NCBI RefSeq assembly: GCF_036711975.1
Contig: NC_091972.1
Location: 32,245,001-32,309,000 of the forward strand
Direction of reading: 5' to 3'
DNA from: Onthophagus taurus
Taxonomy: Eukaryota > Arthropoda > Insecta > Coleoptera > Scarabaeidae
Length of the DNA: 64,000 bases
Shown here: one piece after another, positions 1 through 11,888 of the stretch
How positions within the stretch are numbered: the stretch's first letter is position 1
How the letters are laid out: each line of letters starts with the position of its first letter
Notes under the pieces: generated by a model
Databases searched by the model: none
Seen by the model: only the letters and a program-made list of their open reading frames with translations
What the model was told of the DNA's origin: nothing
Position numbers and translations under genes: made by a program

Positions 1-149
1 TAAATACCTAATTCGGATAATAAAGTTTTGGTAATTGCAGACTTAGAGATAGTGTCGTTCCTAACACATTTATTCAAATTGACATTTGCTTACAATTTTT
101 AATTTGTTCATTATGTTATTATTAATCTATCATTATGTCTTTTTTTAAA

Positions 150-2520
150 AGCCGTAATAAATCTGAATATTAATAAACCGTTTTGAAAGCAATTCTAGCA
201 ATTCTTAAATATCAAGCTGTTTTATTCCCACTTCTATGAATTAATTTGGGTTAACTTCAAACAAGCAATTTTAATAAAATTATAAGCTTTTCAACGAAAA
301 AGATAGTTTTCTAAAATATCTTTTAGTTCTTGAGATATCAACTCTTAAACATCAATCTGTACTATTCTTACTTCTATGGATTAATTTGGGTCAACTTCAA
401 AAAATTGTAATAAATCGGAATATTAACAAATCGTTTTGAAACTATCAGCGTTTATTAATAAGATTATAAGGTTTTCCACTAAAAATACCGTTTATTAAAA
501 TATCTTTTAGTTCTTGAGATATCAACTCTTAAACATCAATCTGTATTATTCTCAATTCTATGAATTAATTTGGGTCAACTTAAAAAAATCGTAATAAATC
601 GGAATATTAAGAAATCGTTTTGAAACTATCAACGTTTATTAACAAAATTATAAGCTTTTCAACGAAAAAGACCGTTTATTAAAATATCTTTTAGTTCTTG
701 AGATATCAACTCTTAAATATCAATCTGTTTTATTCTCACTTCTATGAATTAATTTAGGTCAACTTCAAAAAATCGTAATAAATCGGAATATTAAGAAATC
801 GTTTTGAAACTATCAACGTTTATTAACAAAATTATAAGCTTTTCAACGAAAAAGACCGTTTATTAAAATATCTTTTAGTTCTTGAGATATCAACTCTTAA
901 ATATCAATCTGTTTTATTCTCACTTCTATGAATTAATTTAGGTCAACTTCAAAAAATCGTAATAAATCGGAATATTAAGAAATCGTTTTGAAACTATCAA
1001 CGTTTATTAACAAAATTATAAGCTTTTCAACGAAAAAGACCGTTTATTAAAATATCTTTTAGTTCTTGAGATATCAACTCTTAAATATCAATCTGTTTTA
1101 TTCTCACTTCTATGAATTAATTTAGGTCAACTTCAAAAAATCGTAATAAATCGGAATATTGACAGATCGTTTTGAAACTATCAGCGTTTATTAATAAAAT
1201 TATAAGATTTTCAATGAAAAAGACCGTTATCTAAACTATCTTGTAGTTCTTGAGATATCAACTCTTAAATACTAATCCGTTTTATTTTCATTTCTATGAA
1301 TTAACTTGGAATATTTTTAAACAATAGTAATAAATCGGAATGTTAATAATAATCGTTTTGAAACTATCAGTGTTTATTAATACAATTATAAGCTTTTCAA
1401 CGAAAAGGACCGTTTATTAAAATATCTTTTAGTTGTTGAGATATCAATTCTTAAACATCAATCTGTTTTATTCTTACTTCTATGAATTAATTTGGGTAAA
1501 CTTCAAAAAATTGTAATAAATCGGAATATTAAGAAATCGTTTTGAAACTATCAGTGTTTATTAATCAAATTATAAGCTTTTCAATGAATAACGCCGTTTT
1601 CTAAAATATCTTTTAGTTCTTGAGATATCAACTCTTAAACATCAATCTGTTTTATTCTTACTTCTATGGATTAATTTGGGTCAACTTCAAAAAATTGTAA
1701 TAAACCGGAATATTAACAAATCGTTTTGAAACTATCAGCGTTTATTAATAAAATTATAAGGTTTTCAACTGAAAATACCGTTTATTAAAATATCTTTTAG
1801 TTCTTGAGATATCAACTCTTAAACATCAATCTGTATTATTCTCACTTCTATGAATTAATTTGGGTCAACTTCAAAAAATCGTAATAAATCGGAATATTAA
1901 GAAGTCGTTTTGAAACTATCAGCGTTTATTAATCAAATTATAAGCTTTTCAACGAATAACGTCGTTTTCTAAAATATCTTTTAGTTCTTGAGATATCAAC
2001 TCTCAAACATCAATCTGTATTATTTTCACTTCTATGGATTAATTTGGGTCAATTTCAAAAAATCGTAATAAATCGGAATATTGACAAATCGTTTTGAAAC
2101 CATCAGCGTTTATTAATAAAATTATAAGCTTTTCAACGAAAAAGACCGTTTTCTAAAATATCTTTTAGTTCTTGAGATATCAACTCTTAAACATCAATCT
2201 GTATTATACTCACTTCTATGACTTAATTTGGGTCAACTTTAAAAAATCGTAATAAATCGGAATATTAAGAAATCGTTTTGAAACTATCAGCGTTTATTAA
2301 CAAAATTATAAGCTTTTCAACGAAAAAGACCGTTTATTAAAATATCTTTTAGTTCTTGAGATATCAACTCTTAAACATCAATCTGTGTTATTCTCACTTC
2401 TATGGATTAATTTGGGTAAAAAAATTGTAATAAATTGTTTTGAAACTATCAGAGTTTATTAATCAAATTATAAGCTTTTCAATGAAAAATACCGTTTTCT
2501 AAAAAATCTTTTAGTTTTTA
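150..2520. repeat. 184-bp satellite array, about 13 monomers
   Basis: Head-to-tail repeat with a period of 184 bases: the block TCGTAATAAATCGG starts at 589, 773, 957 and 1141, exactly 184 apart. Each unit also carries TTTTAGTTCTTGAGATATCA and AAATTATAAGCTTTTCAACG. Units between about 585 and 1138 are nearly identical, while outer units differ by substitutions and small indels, so the middle has been homogenised recently. The array decays at both edges (about 150 and 2520). There is no coding potential. It ends about 300 bases before the Rabenosyn-5 start codon. Confidence 0.95.
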
Positions 2521-2828
2521 AAATTATTTGACATTAATTATTAAATGACTACCATTGATTAATATTTTTAAAAACTGGCAACTTCTTATACACACGAACA
2601 AGGTAAGTTGCCTATAAACGCAATATTATTAAGTTGTGAATGTTGTCGTTTCGATTAATTAAAATTAAAATAATCAACAATGATTTAATTAAAAAATAAT
2701 GTGATAACGCATTTACTCCGCCCCTGGTGGTATTATCCTATACAACTCTATCCAAATATAACTTTAACTTAAAAGAAAACTTAACCACACTTAATAAAAG
2801 TATATTTTTCACAAACTGCTTATTAATT
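2521..2828 (+). promoter_or_regulatory. Rabenosyn-5 upstream region
   Basis: AT-rich spacer between the satellite array and the first ATG of Rabenosyn-5. It must hold the promoter and 5' UTR if transcription starts locally. I see no convincing TATA box or initiator and do not place the start site. The open frame continues upstream of 2829 without another ATG, so 2829 is the preferred start. Confidence 0.4.
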
Positions 2829-5800
2829 ATGGCTGAATCAAATGGGGCCCACAAAATAAAAGAGGGCTTTATTTGCCCTACATGCCATAAAACGTGTCAA
2901 TCGGCAAATCATTTACTTGGACATTTTCAAGAGAAACATTCCGAAGAACAAGACTTACTAAAATCATTAAAAGGTAAGGTTTATGATTATATTTAAATAA
3001 TGAGTATAATTATTAATGATTAACGTTTATTGTAGATTTAGTTAGTAAAGCCAAAAAGAAAATTTTGAGCTTTGACGAACAAGATATAGAAAAACCACAA
3101 CAAGAACGTTATTACTTGGAAGAGAGCAAGCCCCAAGAGGTTAGTACAATTACCGATCATACCGATTTTTTTAAAGCAGTCAGAAGAGAACGCCTAGATC
3201 ATAGAACAACAGAAACAAATAGGTTGATTTTAAGACTAGATAAATTATTAAAAGTACAAGGATCTGATCGCAAACAGCAGGAGCAGCGCTTAGTTGCTTG
3301 GTTAGATGGAACCACTGTTTCTAGATGCCCATCCTGTGCTGCTAACTTTAATTTAGCTAAAAGACAACATCATTGTCGACTTTGTGGAAGTATTATGTGC
3401 AACAATTGTTCTGAATTTTTAGCATATGACATAGCACGTAAATATTACAAAAAATACATTAAAATATAATCAAATAAACAATAATATAACCGCTTTAGGT
3501 ACAATAGTTACACCAAAATACACAGAAGAAACCAATATAAGCCTAAAAAGCAGTAAAAATGAATCAGATAGTTTACGAATTTGTGGCCACTGTATGAATA
3601 TGTTGGAATGTAGGAGATACATTCAAATGCATCAAATGGTCCAACCTAGAATTTGTTTATTATATGAACAATTAAGAAAGGTTAAAGCTGAATTATTAAC
3701 ATCAGTTGACCTTTACGAAAAGGTAAATACCTACATCTAACACAACATTAATTTACTGGTGTGAAGTTATCCATAAATCCCAGCCATAAACTTAAAACAT
3801 TAATAATTCCGTAACCAATACGATTTGGGTAACCAAATTTCACACAGAGGTCACTCTTACCCTCAAGAACAGCTTACCACCCCCATTTGGTAAAAAAAAT
3901 TTTTCAACCCCCACTCCCGAAAACGAGATGTTTTCTCCCTGATGGGCACCTTTGAATTGAACCAAATTCTACCACATAATAGAACACACTTCTAAGTATT
4001 TTTATCAATTTTCAAAACACCGTAAGCCCTAACGGTTTTCGAGAAAAAAAATCATTATTATAAACCGCGGATGGGAAAAAATTTGTTATTAGATTCTATA
4101 GGTATAAGGCGCGGCGCGGACTTTGGGGGTGAATTTGACCTCGTTGGGCACCTCCAAAATTGATGAAACTTTAGGATGATTTAGAGGATGCCTTTAGCGA
4201 TTTAAATCGACCATGCAAACACCGTAAGGTATAACGGTTTCCGAGAAAAAATATTTGTTATTAGACTCTATAGCAGCGATGCACAGACTTATTAAGACTA
4301 GGGGCCACTCGGGCAAATAATGAACTGATGGCGGGCCGCCAGAAGTATAGGTAATTAAAGACAATAAAGAATTGATGAATTTATTAATTTGAAGCGTGGC
4401 ACTGCATAGTGCTTACAATCTTTTTTATATTTGGCTCAAATTTACTTGTAGTAACACGTAAAACTGCTTCCAAACTATCATTTGCAAGGCGGTTTAGTTT
4501 TATGTTTTATTATTTAGTATTGAAAAAGTTTGTTCACATATATAGGTAGAACTAAATAACCTGGCACATTTCAGAGCGTTTATGCGCAACTCTTTGTACA
4601 TATTTTTATCAATGCAGCGGTAAAAGTTCTGCAAGTCTCCTTCGTTGAATTTGTTGCGTAAATCTTGGTCGTTTTGAATGTCGATAATTTCTAACTGCAT
4701 TGACTCTGGCGCATTTTTAACTGAAATCGTGAAAGGATTGCTGAATATGTCCAACAGAGGTTTCACTTTTTTAAACTCCGAAAATCTGTCTTGAAAAGAT
4801 TGAATCAAAATATCTAGCTTTTCTACATAACTGAAATTAATCGCAGTTTTGTTGAATTTTTTAGCCATTTTCTTATAATTCGGAAAATGATTGTAATTTC
4901 CTGAATTCAATTGCGATCTGAAAAGTGTCAGCTTGCTTTGAAAGGATGATACATGAGCGTAGAGCTGGGATATCAGTTGATTTTTGCCTTGAAGCCGTGT
5001 GTTCAAGACATTCAAATGATTTGTATTGTCAACTAAAAAAGCCAAATCACACAACCAATCAGGATTGTTAAGTTCCGGGACATCCTTTTGCTTTTCCGCC
5101 AGAAATATTCCAATTTCTTCTATTAAATTTAGAAATCGTTCCAGTCTCAATCCACGACTTAGCCACCTTACTTCTGTATAATACAGTAAATCTCCATATT
5201 CGCTTTCGATGTCATCAAGGAATTGTTTGAATTGCCTGTGATTGAGTCCTCGTGATTTTATGAAATTTACAGTCGAAACTACCACTTTCATGACATTTTG
5301 AAATTCAATTTTTTTAGAACAGAGGGCTTCTTGGTGTATAATGCAGTGAAACTGCATGAGATCTTCAGCGTTTATGTTTTTTTCTTGCAGATGCTTTTTC
5401 AGCAAAGTAACTAGCCCGGAATTGACACAAATCAGCGAAGGAGCACCGTCAGTCGCAACTCCCGATAATTTTGTTAAGTCCAAATCAGTTTTTGAACACT
5501 CATCCAAAAGTACATTGAGTATATCAACTCCTTTGGTTTGACCTTTCAATGAACACATTCCTAATAACTCTTCTAAGACTTCAAAATCTTGAGTAACACC
5601 TCGTATGAATATGAGAAGTTGAGCTGTGGAACTAATATCAGTGGATTCGTCGAGTGCTAATGAAAAAAATTCAATGATCTTAGTTTTTTCAGTTAATTGT
5701 TCCCCAATATTACCTGACTGGATAGTCATACGATTCAGTTGAATTTTCTCAAACTTTTTTGCTGCTTCTGGACACATTTTCTTAGAGGCAATTTCTATGC

Positions 5801-8800
5801 ATTCTTTTACAAAATCCCCATCATTGAAGGGGCGACTTCGCTTTGCTATCATTCGAGAAATTTCATAACTAACTTCTGTAGCTGTTTCTGAATCTTGAAT
5901 GGGTTTTATAAACATAGCTTGCTGACCAATAAGCTCCTGTCTCAGTTTTATGGACGTCGCTCACAATATCAAAAGAAACAAAGTACTTTATTATTTTTCG
6001 AAAGTACGAGAATATTATTTTTGCTGTCGGCGGGCCACCAGTATTCGACCGGCGGTCCGCGGTCTGTGCATCTCTGCTCTATAGGTATACAGTGCGGCGC
6101 GGACTTTGGGGATGAATTTGACCCCGTTGGGCACCTCCAAAATTGACGAAATTTTAGGATGATTTAGAGGATGCCTTTAGCGATTTAAATCGACCATGCA
6201 AACACCGTAAGGTATAACGGTTTCCGAGAAAAAAAATTTGTTATTAGACTCTATAGGTATAAGGCGCGGCGCGGATTTTGGGGGTGAGCAGTGGTTCCCA
6301 AACTTATTATGGCTACGCACCCCTTCTTGAGCCAAAACGTGATCGTGGACCCCCTAGTCAGTGCCGTGCTACTAAAACTGTTTTTACCGGAATGCAGTAG
6401 TCGTAAAAAGTGAGCTGGCTAGAAAATTGATGACCTGTCACTGACTTGTGACGTAAAATAAATACATATAAAAACATTTTGATATTTAAAAAAACATATT
6501 CCTGTTTTAAAGATAACATTTTTTAATGTGATGGGTGAGCCTGATGAGTTGTGATCAAATTGTTTATGTTTGGCTCTATATTTGTAAGCAATAACCGCAA
6601 GTCACTATGAGCACTAACATCAAGTCGGTTTCTTTTTTTCGTAATCAGGTTCATAACCGCACTAAATCTACGTTCCATTAACTACGAAGACGAAAAAGCT
6701 ATTAAAAACATTTCCGCAGTGTCCTATACTTCGGGATACAAAGTTGGTATCTGTTTTTGTAACCAACATTTTTCATATCCGTCAACAAACATTGGTTTTA
6801 ATTCTCCGTTTGTACTTAGCTCGATAAGTTGCTAATGAATAAACACAGAGCTAGTTGATTTGTATGTAAAAGGGTCCAACACCCAATCGGTAATAACCAA
6901 ATGAAGAATGTCTTCAAATCTTTTTTTGAAATCTAAGTGAAGTGCCCCCAAGTGCTGACAATATACAAGCAAATCAACATCACGATTTTGTAACTAAAAA
7001 GGTTTTGGAAATTAAGAGAATTCTCCTCTTCCCAACTTTCTTTATAAAAAAAAGTTTTTTTACGAATACAGATATTACCTACACTTTTTGTTTTTATTTA
7101 ATTCAACCGATCGCCTTGCAGCTTCAAATTGATTTCGTTAAATTTGGCAAACATATCATTTCTTGAATGAAATAAATTAAGTCGCAGATCATTGTCTTCA
7201 GTTTCAAAGAATTCTAAAACGTAATCAAAAAGTGAGTAAAATCTATTCAAACATGCACTTTTAGACAACCAACGTACTTCTGTGTTCAGTAGCAAACGAT
7301 TGTAACCTTCATCATTCTCCAGGCAAAGTTGAGCAAATAATCTCGCATTCTTTTTGATTTTATTAACTGCTCTAATGATATAATTCAGTGAGCGATGTAA
7401 GATTTTTTGGTACTAAATGTTGTCGATGAATGACACAATGTACTGTTAATACATTCGGTACTGCTCGTTTGAAATATGCCAGAAACCCTCGATGGCGTCC
7501 TACCATTGCCGGAGGACCATCAGTAGCAACGCAGATGATATTACACAAAGGAATAGCTTTTGCTTCAAAAAAATATTTAATTCCTTAAATATAATTTCAT
7601 CTTTTGTATCAGTTTCCAAACATTTCACAAATCATAATTCTTGAAATATTTTTTGTCCTTTACAAATCTTACATACGCGATACTATCTTACAAATTTAGT
7701 TCTTAATACACTTCACAGACTTACATATACTACAACAACTGACTACTGTTCTTACTTTTTGCGGCCCCCCAACGCTAGCTACGAACCCCCGAATTAATTT
7801 TATTTTGCTACGGACCCCCTGAAAACTTACAGGGACCCCAAGGGGTCCGTAGGAACCACTAAATAAATAAATAAATAAAAAAACACGGTAACCCTTAACG
7901 GCTTCAAAGAAAAAATTTTGTTATTAAATTGTACACGTATGTTGAGCAGATCGTAGGTGCCTTTAGCGATTTTAATAGATTATGAAAACTGCGAAACTCT
8001 TAATATTTCATGGAAAAATAAATTTTGTTAAGAAAGGCATTTTGTAGTTTTATGGGCTTTTAGTCGTTACTGGCAAAGGGTAAGAACTCCGCCACGTGCA
8101 GTTACAAAAGGCGCAGGTATTAAGGAAAAATATGGTCATATTTTTTGCATTATAAGTGCATTCCGGGAAAATAGTTGTCGACTTATTCAGTGTTGTTTTA
8201 GACCGTCATACACATTTTTTAGATTTTGCCAGAAGGCTGAGGAGTAAACTTATAAATGTGCTTAAACTATTCTATTGGGGACGGAGATCACTAGTTGATA
8301 TATTTTGCTGTAGTTTGCGCTTTATGGATATTTTATCGTTTCTTTTTAGAATCAATCTGCATCAATATTTTCGTTAATATTTTTGTGTATACAGTTGTCC
8401 CCAGATTGTGTCCCCGTAAGGTATAATTGACGATAAATTTTTGAATTCAAATTCCATCTTTTGCAATTAAAGTCTGGATGTCATAAAACGAAATATAACC
8501 AAGTTTTACGTCAAATGTCCTCAAAGTACCAAAGTTAACGCAAGAAGTTTGTTAACTGTTGCAGGTAAAGTGGTCTTTCTGAGTAATGTACAACAAAAGT
8601 TGATGAAGATAAAATGTTTGTTATATTAAATTATAGCGATATGCCGAATTTTATTAATTTAGGATATAAAAGCAAAATACAGATTTTTAAATTATAAGAT
8701 TAACAAAACATTTTCGAACTAAACTAAATTAACATAAAAGCTTATTCAATGATACCACCACCAACACTAACATAATTCAGCCCTTTTCCGACATTGTTTA

Positions 8801-11800
8801 TAACTTTTTCTAATATGGTCCAACGGAATTTCTCTAATAACTGTTTTAATTTTTGTTTTAAACGGTCTAAATTGTTATTAAAATTTTCAGTGTACACTTT
8901 TTGTTTTACATAACCCCAAAAATAAAAATCCATAATAGATAAATCCGGATTTCTTGGCGGCCATGGTTGCGGACCATATCTAACAATCCATTTTTTCTAC
9001 CAAATAACGTATTTAAATAATTTCTAATTAAAATGGTGGAATGTGGGCCGCAACCATCTTGTTGGAAATATAATTTATTGCGTTTTTCTAAATCCACGCC
9101 GTGAAGATAATTAAATAAACAATTTTCAAGTATTTCCAAATATCACAAAACAGCACACCACACATTCACTTTCTGGGAATACTGGTGTTTACAAGCTATG
9201 CGATAATGTGGATTAGTCTTTGACCAGAATCAACAATTTTGTGATGTAACCACTCCATTAGTGGTGAACGATGCTTCGTCCGAAAATATTGTGTTTTTTA
9301 AAAAAGTTCTGTCTTTCAAAATTTTGTAACTAAACCACAAACAATAATGTAAACGTTTTGCTTCATGACCTAATTCGATAGTGTGGATAATTTTGGTTTA
9401 TACGGCAATATTTTATTTTCTCGATAAATTCTTTGTAAATGGGATTTACTTATACCGACTTGAACTGCCCTTTTTCTTAACGACACCTTACCGTAATCCA
9501 TTCCGTTCGTTACTGCAACAATCGACGCCGCATCATGTTCATCTAAAAGCTTTTTTTCCTTCCTTTTATTTTTCACATTGCCCGTTTCCGAAAATTTTTT
9601 AATAACTCTCTTAATTGTTTTTTTATCTACTAAAAATCCAAATTTTTCCTCAAATTGCCTTAAAACTGCATTGTAACTAATGTTCCCTAGTCCATAGCAC
9701 TGCACTATAAATATTTTATGTTGTAATGCAAACATGATCAATTAATATTTGACAATAGGTTAAAGCTAAGCTATCAAATGATAATTGTTAATTCACTCAG
9801 ATCTCTCTGTCTTTATTGTAAAACGGAACATTAAAAAAAATTTTCAAGAAAAAACTCATTTTTTCTTTTATATGCTAAATTAATAACATTATCGGCATAT
9901 CGCTATAATTTAACATAACAAACATTTTATCTTAATCAACTTTTGTTGTACATTGCTCAGAAATACCACTTTACCTGCACCGGTTAACAAACTTCTTGCG
10001 TTAACTTTGGTAGTTTGAGGACGTTTGACGTAAAACTTGGTTATATTTCGTTTTATGACATCCAGACTTCAATTGCAAAAGATGGAATTTGAATTCAAAA
10101 ATTTTTCGTCAATTATACCTTACGGGGACTCAATCCGGGGACACACTGTATATTGTGTATAAGTCCAAATATACAGGTGTATCTGAATGACTGCAACAAA
10201 CTTCAAGCGGTGATTCTTTAGTGAATTTTAAGGGTACTTTGATATATGAACCATCAGCCTTCGGCTCCCCTAAGGAGCTACACCCCTCAAAAATGGCGAA
10301 AATTTTTGGTTTAATTTTTTTTTCTCAAAAACCATAAACGTTAGGAAAATGAAATTTGGGGAATATGTTTAACTCATAATAGGGCACGTTTTGACCCTAT
10401 TCAATATTCTCAGGAAAAAGCGTCCTTCTTTCTTTAAATCCTAAAGGAATACAAATTTGCACAATTCCTCCCTGCAAAAACTTCGAGTCTGTGAACGTAA
10501 GATATTATAATTTCTATGTGATGCTATAAATAAATACTCTCCATGCCTTTATAGGAAATCAATCATTACATTCGACGGTTTTGTGCTGAAACGCAAATCA
10601 ATTGTGCCGACATTGAAGCAATTGTTAACAGAAACATGATGGAAGGGTAACACAACGTAAAAATGTTTCTTTTCTTATGTATTTAATACAAATTTCTACA
10701 TAGGATGCCATTCACTGAAATGAACAAGGGTTGGAAGCGGTCTGGAACGCGGTAGCAAGTAATTATAATCATATTCTCAATCCATTACACAATTTAATTA
10801 TAAGTAAAACAGACCATTAATATAATAAATTTTTTTCTCTATCAAAAATCCAGCCTCCAAATCATCCGGGGTCAAATTCACCCCCAAAGTCCGCGCCGCG
10901 CTGTTATACCTTACGGTGTTTGGATGGTCGATTTAAATCGCTAAAGGCATCCTCTAAATCATCCTAAAATTTCATAAATTTCACAAGTGCCCATCGGGGT
11001 CAAATTCACCCCTAAAGTCCCATCCGCGGTTTATAATAATGATTTTTTTCTCGAAAACTGTTAGGGCTTACGGCGTTTTGAAAATTGATAAAAATACTTA
11101 GAAGTGTGTCCTATTATGTGGTAGAATTTGGTTTAATTTGAAGGTGCCCGTCAGGGCGAAAACATCTCGTTTTCGGGGGTGGGGGTTGAAAATTTTTTTT
11201 TTTACCAAATGGGGTGGTAAGCTGTTCTTGAGGGTAAGAGTGACCTGTGTGTGAAATTTGGTTACCCAAATCGTATTGGTTACGGAATTATTAATGTTTT
11301 AAGTTTATGGCTGGGATTTATGGATAACTTCACACCAGTAATTAATTTTTGTTACAAAATTTTTTTTAGATGCATTTATCACTATCATCTGGAGATACAA
11401 CATACCATTTACAAGATGTACAAGCATTAAAAGGTTCAATAGCAAAAGAAATAGAAAGTCTTGACGCAATAAGTCAAGCAATAGCTACACTTCCAGTTGA
11501 TGATTCGTCAAAGTTACAAATGTTACAATATTCAATTAGAAGATCTATAACGCATTATGTAAAAGATTTCGTCCTAACACTGCCGGCCGTCCCTACGTTG
11601 GAAGAATTAGAAAAAGCAAAACAAAACCGATATACTCTATTAGAAGACGCCGAACGACACTCAACTGTTAATATAAGAAAAGTTACAGTAACAACCGGGT
11701 GGTCACCTTCTAATGTAAACGAAACTATTCCAGATGAAGAAGAAGATCCGTTGTTACAGCAAATGAATATAGTAAGGAGTTATATTGATCAGGCTAGAAA

Positions 11801-11888
11801 AGCTAATCGATTCGAGGAGGTAGCTTCATTAGAGGAGAATTTAAAGTTGTTGAAAGAGTCTTATAGGAAGCAGGAAAGGCAAGATTAA
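2829..11888 (+). CDS. Rbsn-5: Rabenosyn-5 (FYVE-type Rab5 effector), 4 exons
   Basis: Exons 2829-2973, 3036-3437, 3499-3722 and 11370-11888 join in phase through GT..AG sites to give 429 aa. Order of parts: an N-terminal C2H2 finger (CPTCHKTC..H..H, residues ~16-37); an FYVE zinc finger with CPSC, the KRQHHCRLC phosphoinositide-binding patch, MCNNC and the last CGHC pair encoded in exon 3; then a C-terminal helical Rab5-binding segment (DPLLQQMN...ARKANRFEEVASLEENL). Known role of the family: it binds PI3P and Rab5/Rab4 on early endosomes and, with Vps45, drives endosomal fusion and recycling. At 429 aa it is shorter than the vertebrate protein and I see no NPF repeats. Intron 3 is 7.6 kb, nearly all one composite transposon. 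A polyadenylation signal AATAAA lies at 12028. Confidence 0.93.
3499..3722 (+). CDS. Rbsn-5: Rabenosyn-5 exon 3 (end of FYVE finger)
   Basis: Found by splice logic rather than a start codon. The acceptor CGCTTTAG precedes 3499 and the donor AG|GTAAAT follows 3722. It starts at codon position 2, completing an Arg with the last base of exon 2, and ends in phase 0, matching exon 4. It encodes RICGHCMNMLECRRYIQMH, which supplies the fourth Cys pair of the FYVE domain and the following helix. Without it the FYVE domain would be incomplete. Confidence 0.9.
4274..6076 (-). mobile_element. hAT transposon, 1803 bp, TSD CTCTATAG
   Basis: Terminal repeats CAGCGATGCACAGAC (left) and CAGAGATGCACAGAC (right, reversed) are flanked by perfect 8-bp duplications CTCTATAG at 4266-4273 and 6077-6084. 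The 8-bp target duplication and the encoded transposase identify hAT. It is inserted into one of the 172-bp repeats of the foldback element, so it is younger than that element. Confidence 0.95.
4384..5915 (-). pseudogene. hAT transposase, near-complete but frameshifted at the C-terminus
   Basis: An open frame of 471 codons from 5915 down to 4500 encodes a Charlie/GTF2IRD2-like hAT transposase. Visible are the acidic FFSLALDESTD block, the CxxH-type FHCIIHQEALC block, YTEVRWLSRG, and the start of the hAT dimerisation region (CEQTFSILN). The frame stops at 4500 in an A-rich run. The expected end, RLANDSLEAVLRVTTSKFEP, is present one frame over down to a stop at 4384, so a single-base indel broke it. 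The N-terminal zinc finger is missing or short. Hence a recent but probably dead copy. Confidence 0.88.
6289..7860 (-). mobile_element. second hAT element with CAGTGGTTCCC end
   Basis: Left end CAGTGGTTCCCAAAC and right end AGGAACCACT resemble Charlie-type hAT termini. The right end lacks the final G, and no 8-bp duplication matches across the two sides; an (AAAT)n run follows instead, so the right flank has been deleted or replaced. It is inserted in another 172-bp repeat of the foldback element. Confidence 0.75.
6523..7600 (-). pseudogene. decayed hAT transposase (SCAND3/ZBED-like)
   Basis: Minus-strand pieces in different frames read VATDGPPAMVGRHRGFLAYF and VPNVLTVHCVIHRQHL (about 7540-7420), then LLNTEVRWLSKSACLNRFY (7295 down), and finally MERRFSAVMNLITKKRNRL near 6675 running to a stop at 6523. 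These are in the order of a hAT catalytic core and dimerisation domain. Multiple frameshifts and a gap around 6750-7090 show it is non-functional. Confidence 0.8.
8392..10148 (-). mobile_element. mariner-superfamily element, 1757 bp, long TIRs, TA target
   Basis: Inverted ends of roughly 260 bases (8392-~8660 and ~9890-10148) start CAGTTGTCCCC on the left and CAGTGTGTCCCC on the right and share GTGTCCCCGTAAGGTATAAT-type sequence. TA lies at both flanks (8390-8391, 10149-10150). Such long TIRs are unusual for a mariner. It is nested in the foldback element. Confidence 0.9.
8742..9741 (-). pseudogene. mariner-like transposase, broken
   Basis: The N-terminal part (9741-9370) is an HTH region starting MFALQHKIFIVQCYGLGN. 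The catalytic part reads FSDEASF, then FQQDGCGPHSTILIRNYLN and PDLSIMDFYFWGYVKQKVY. The three aspartates are present, and the gap between the second and third is about 41 residues, pointing to the DD41D group. There are in-frame stops in the middle (9140-9370) and a frameshift near 8990, so it is inactive. Confidence 0.85.
11370..11888 (+). CDS. Rbsn-5: Rabenosyn-5 exon 4 (Rab5-binding C-terminus)
   Basis: The last 172 codons follow acceptor TTTTTTTAG at 11369. The methionine at its first codon is internal, since phase 0 fits exon 3. It encodes a helical stretch and the C-terminal EEDPLLQQMNIVRSYIDQAR..EEVASLEENLKLLK Rab5-binding helical hairpin, split from the FYVE part by a 7,647-base intron. 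Confidence 0.9.
   Translation: MHLSLSSGDTTYHLQDVQALKGSIAKEIESLDAISQAIATLPVDDSSKLQMLQYSIRRSITHYVKDFVLTLPAVPTLEELEKAKQNRYTLLEDAERHSTVNIRKVTVTTGWSPSNVNETIPDEEEDPLLQQMNIVRSYIDQARKANRFEEVASLEENLKLLKESYRKQERQD

Larger units (their letters stand above)
4088..6288. repeat. ~172-bp internal tandem repeats of the foldback element
   Basis: TATAGGTATAAGGCGCGGCG followed by GGACTTTGGGGGTGAATTTG recurs after ~171-173 bases once the inserted hAT is removed (copies near 4090, 4258/6077 and 6241). A diverged copy lies near 7880-8010 and reverse-complement copies at 10865-11040. The unit includes GCCTTTAGCGATTTAAATCG. These are subterminal repeats of the host element. Confidence 0.8.
3754..11340. mobile_element. 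7.6-kb long-inverted-repeat (foldback) element with nested insertions
   Basis: Both ends are TACTGGTGTGAAGTTATCC and its reverse complement, flanked by ATTAATT on both sides (3747-3753 and 11341-11347), a likely 7-bp target duplication. A TTAA duplication with one extra T at the left end is the alternative. The inverted arms run roughly 3754-4230 and 10865-11340. Nested inside are a hAT (4274-6076), a second hAT (6289-7860) and a mariner (8392-10148); without them it would be about 2.4 kb with no transposase. The superfamily is not assigned. It fills Rabenosyn-5 intron 3. Confidence 0.85.

Noticed and set aside
150..2520. CRISPR-like array
   Set aside because: Repeats are contiguous 184-base units with no spacers, in a eukaryotic setting.
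2727..2828. Longer Rabenosyn-5 N-terminus starting at 2727
   Set aside because: The codon at 2727 is GTG, not ATG; the first ATG in frame is 2829, directly before the conserved finger.
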